A stretch of 64,000 nt of DNA from contig QWHC01000018.1 in assembly GCA_021404685.1 (NCBI GenBank), positions 1-64,000 of the forward strand. Reading direction: 5' to 3'. The notes beneath the pieces are model-generated. The model was not told the origin of the DNA. It did no database searches and saw nothing but the letters and a program-made list of their open reading frames with translations. The stretch is from Chloroflexi bacterium CFX4 (GTDB taxonomy: Bacteria; Chloroflexota; Anaerolineae; Aggregatilineales; UBA2796). Below are positions 62,222 to 64,000 of this stretch, piece by piece; the stretch's first letter is position 1; every line of letters begins with the position of its first letter. Both the position numbers and the translations under genes were made by a program.

Positions 62222-63511
62222 GTGAGCCAGCCGCCCGCCTACCTTGATATTCGCCCGCTGGGGCGCCCAATTAACGCGGTTATCAACGTTCCCGGCTCAA
62301 AGAGCATCACCAACCGCGCCCTTGTGTTGGCTGCCCTTGCCGAAGGCACAACCACGCTGGAAAACGCGCTCTTTAGCGAAGATTCGCACTGGTGCAGCCA
62401 ATGCCTAGCGCAAATGGGCATCCCTATTGAGGCAGATAAGGCGGCGGCGCGCTTTGTGGTGCAGGGCAAGGGCGGTGCGTTCCCATCCGCGCACGCCAAT
62501 TTATTCGTTGGCAACAGCGGCACGACGGCGCGCTTTCTGGTGGCGGCGGCAGCCCTTGGCGGCGGCACCTACCGCTTTGATGGCGTGCCGCGTATGCGCC
62601 AGCGCCCGATGGGTGCGCTCTTGGCGGCACTGCGGCAGCTTGGCGCACACTTCAGCTTTGAGGGCGCGCCAGAGGCGTTTCCGCTCAACGTGCATGGCGT
62701 TGGGCTGAATGGCGGTGCTGCCACCTTAGAGGCAACCAACAGCAGCCAATACGTCTCGGCGCTCTTACAGGCGGCGCCCTACGCACGTCAGGATGTGCTG
62801 CTCATGCTCAGTGGCGAAGTGGTCAGCGAGCCATATATTGAGATGACCGTGCGCGTGATGGCGCAGTTCGGTGTGCAGGTTGAGGTGCAGGATCAGCGCA
62901 CCTATCACGTGCGTGTAGGGCAGCGTTATCAGGCGCAGCACTACGTCATCGAGCCAGATGCCAGCAACGCCACCTATTTCTTTGCCGCCGCCGCCCTGAT
63001 CGGCGGTACGGTGCGCGTGCCGCACCTCTCAGCCAACTCGCTGCAAGGTGACGCGCACTTTGTGGATGTGTTGGAGCAGATGGGCTGCCAAGTGGTGCGC
63101 GGCACAGATTACCTTGAAGTGCATGGTACAGGGCAGTTGCAAGGCGTGGTTGTTGATCTCAACGCCATGTCGGATACGGCGCAGACATTGGCAGCCATTG
63201 CGCCGTTTGCCCGCACGCCTACCCATATCCGCAACATTGAGCATATTCGCCATAAAGAGACAGATCGGATCGCCGCCATCGTCACCGAACTGCGTAAACT
63301 GGGCGCACAGGTCGAAGAATCCGCTGATTCGGTCACCATTTACCCGTCAACATTGCAGCCCGCCGCCATAGATACCTATGACGATCACCGTATGGCGATG
63401 GCGTTCGCCGTCACGGGCTTGGCGCTGGACGGCGTGCGGATCAACAATCCCGCCTGCACCGCCAAAACCTTTCCCGATTACTTCACCCGCTTTGAGGCGC
63501 TCTACCAATGA
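62222..63511 (+). CDS. aroA: 3-phosphoshikimate 1-carboxyvinyltransferase (EPSP synthase)
   Basis: A 429-residue EPSP synthase. Family motifs are VPGSKSITNRALVLAALAEG, FVGNSGTTARFL, PRMRQRPMG, EPDASNATYFFAAAALIG and the active-site RHKETDRIAA near residue 345, ending with NPACTAKTFPDYF. It joins shikimate 3-phosphate with PEP in aromatic amino acid synthesis. The GTG at 62222 is preceded by AAGGA at eight to nine bases and matches the family N terminus; upstream in-frame codons lie within the previous gene. The segment near residue 95 (NSGTTARF, with no Gly96-Ala swap visible) gives no hint of glyphosate tolerance. It overlaps the next gene by four bases. Confidence 0.96.
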   Translation: MSQPPAYLDIRPLGRPINAVINVPGSKSITNRALVLAALAEGTTTLENALFSEDSHWCSQCLAQMGIPIEADKAAARFVVQGKGGAFPSAHANLFVGNSGTTARFLVAAAALGGGTYRFDGVPRMRQRPMGALLAALRQLGAHFSFEGAPEAFPLNVHGVGLNGGAATLEATNSSQYVSALLQAAPYARQDVLLMLSGEVVSEPYIEMTVRVMAQFGVQVEVQDQRTYHVRVGQRYQAQHYVIEPDASNATYFFAAAALIGGTVRVPHLSANSLQGDAHFVDVLEQMGCQVVRGTDYLEVHGTGQLQGVVVDLNAMSDTAQTLAAIAPFARTPTHIRNIEHIRHKETDRIAAIVTELRKLGAQVEESADSVTIYPSTLQPAAIDTYDDHRMAMAFAVTGLALDGVRINNPACTAKTFPDYFTRFEALYQ

Positions 63512-64000
63512 ATCGCCTCTTTGAGACGCTGCGCGGCTTTGTGAACCGCCCTCGCAGCGAAGCCCCTCAACCTGTTGCGCTGGATGGCTTCGAGTCCCGC
63601 CTTGCCGCACTTTACCACTACGCCGAACATGCCGCCGCCTACGAGGGCGACCTTGAGAAGCACCTGACCGAATCACAGGCGAACATGGATCGCCTAGAGG
63701 CTGCTGTTGCCGCCATGCTGGATAACGGGCGCGACCGCGACGCTTTTGAGTATCTGCGGCTGGCTGCCCGCTTGCGCCCACAACGCGATTTGCTGCACGG
63801 TGAACTGCGCGCTTTCCGCGCTGTGGCAGCCGAATTGCAGCGGCGCGTGGCACTGCTCATTGATAACCATGAGGCAGCCCGCCAGATTGCGAGCGACATC
63901 ACCGCGAACCCACAGGCAGCCCGCAAATTAGAGCGTGCGCTGAACCAGCTGATGCGCTATTTCGTCATGTTGGATCGGGTGGCAAAAACGCGCCGTCATG
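63508..64000 (+). CDS. Helical protein of unknown function, 5' part (cut by window edge)
   Basis: The ATG at 63508 overlaps the aroA stop (ATGA) and the frame stays open to the window end, giving 164 residues. The sequence is almost entirely helical and rich in Ala, Arg, Glu and Leu (EHAAAYEGDLEKHLTESQAN, LRAFRAVAAELQRRVALLID), which suggests coiled coils. There is no signal peptide and no motif I recognise. Because its translation is coupled to aroA it belongs to the CHAT-aroA transcript. Confidence 0.7.
   Translation, partial: MNRLFETLRGFVNRPRSEAPQPVALDGFESRLAALYHYAEHAAAYEGDLEKHLTESQANMDRLEAAVAAMLDNGRDRDAFEYLRLAARLRPQRDLLHGELRAFRAVAAELQRRVALLIDNHEAARQIASDITANPQAARKLERALNQLMRYFVMLDRVAKTRRH

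Noticed and set aside
1-64000. CRISPR arrays, insertion sequences, phage genes or a replication origin
   Set aside because: No regularly spaced repeats, transposase or integrase motifs, dnaA boxes in clusters, or att-like direct repeats flanking a tRNA were seen.

Overview
The window looks like a stretch of bacterial chromosome of moderately high GC content with dense gene packing. It most resembles the Chloroflexota (Anaerolineae-like). The grounds are a Gram-positive-type LexA with CGAAC-type operator candidates, eukaryote-like kinases with single membrane spans, a CHAT protease joined to a CARDB ectodomain, an ECF42 sigma factor with its DGPF partner, a Rho gene, and no outer-membrane genes. 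The phylum is an inference; no rRNA is present. Nothing suggests a recent island: there is no transposase, integrase, CRISPR array or phage gene.

Layout. 1-5.3 kb: start of a Ser/Thr kinase gene, divergent hemW, convergent pncB, then a MOSC protein followed by a KAP-family NTPase. 5.5-12.4 kb: phoU, pth, mfd, a TPR protein and a secreted sugar dehydrogenase. 12.6-22.8 kb: pheT without pheS, the fatty acid kinase set fakA-fakB-fakB followed by recG, a HAD phosphatase and lexA. 23-31 kb: succinate-semialdehyde dehydrogenase, tRNA-Phe, a HIT protein, a GT-C membrane glycosyltransferase, two unknown proteins, and the run DUF971-hpt-cca. 31.3-36.4 kb: a secreted protein, ECF42 with DGPF, and a P-type ATPase. 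36.5-43.8 kb: a minus-strand run of peptide-type ABC binding protein, two permeases, a MocR regulator, an SUMF1-like protein and rhamnulokinase, with no ABC ATPase. 44-52.5 kb: ctpA with a strongly folded leader, tRNA-Ser, rpsO, pnp, an acetyltransferase, three uncharacterised genes and rho.

52.6-62.2 kb is the most unusual part. A minus-strand operon encodes a 1448-residue membrane kinase-like protein with an extracytoplasmic domain, a second kinase-like protein, and a stand-alone CheY-type receiver. Divergent from it lie a bacterial eRF1-like protein (baeRF/Vms1-like) lacking the GGQ motif and a CHAT caspase-like protease anchored in the membrane with a CARDB ectodomain. Both kinases replace HRD by Y-x-D and DFG by D-W-G/N. 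This combination suggests a membrane signalling system linked to a protease and possibly to translation quality control; that link is inference from gene order. aroA and an unknown helical protein follow the CHAT gene.

A recurrent signal throughout is an extended -10 promoter (TG-n-TAnnAT), usually without a recognisable -35. In at least two cases it sits seven bases before an ATG, which would give leaderless mRNAs.
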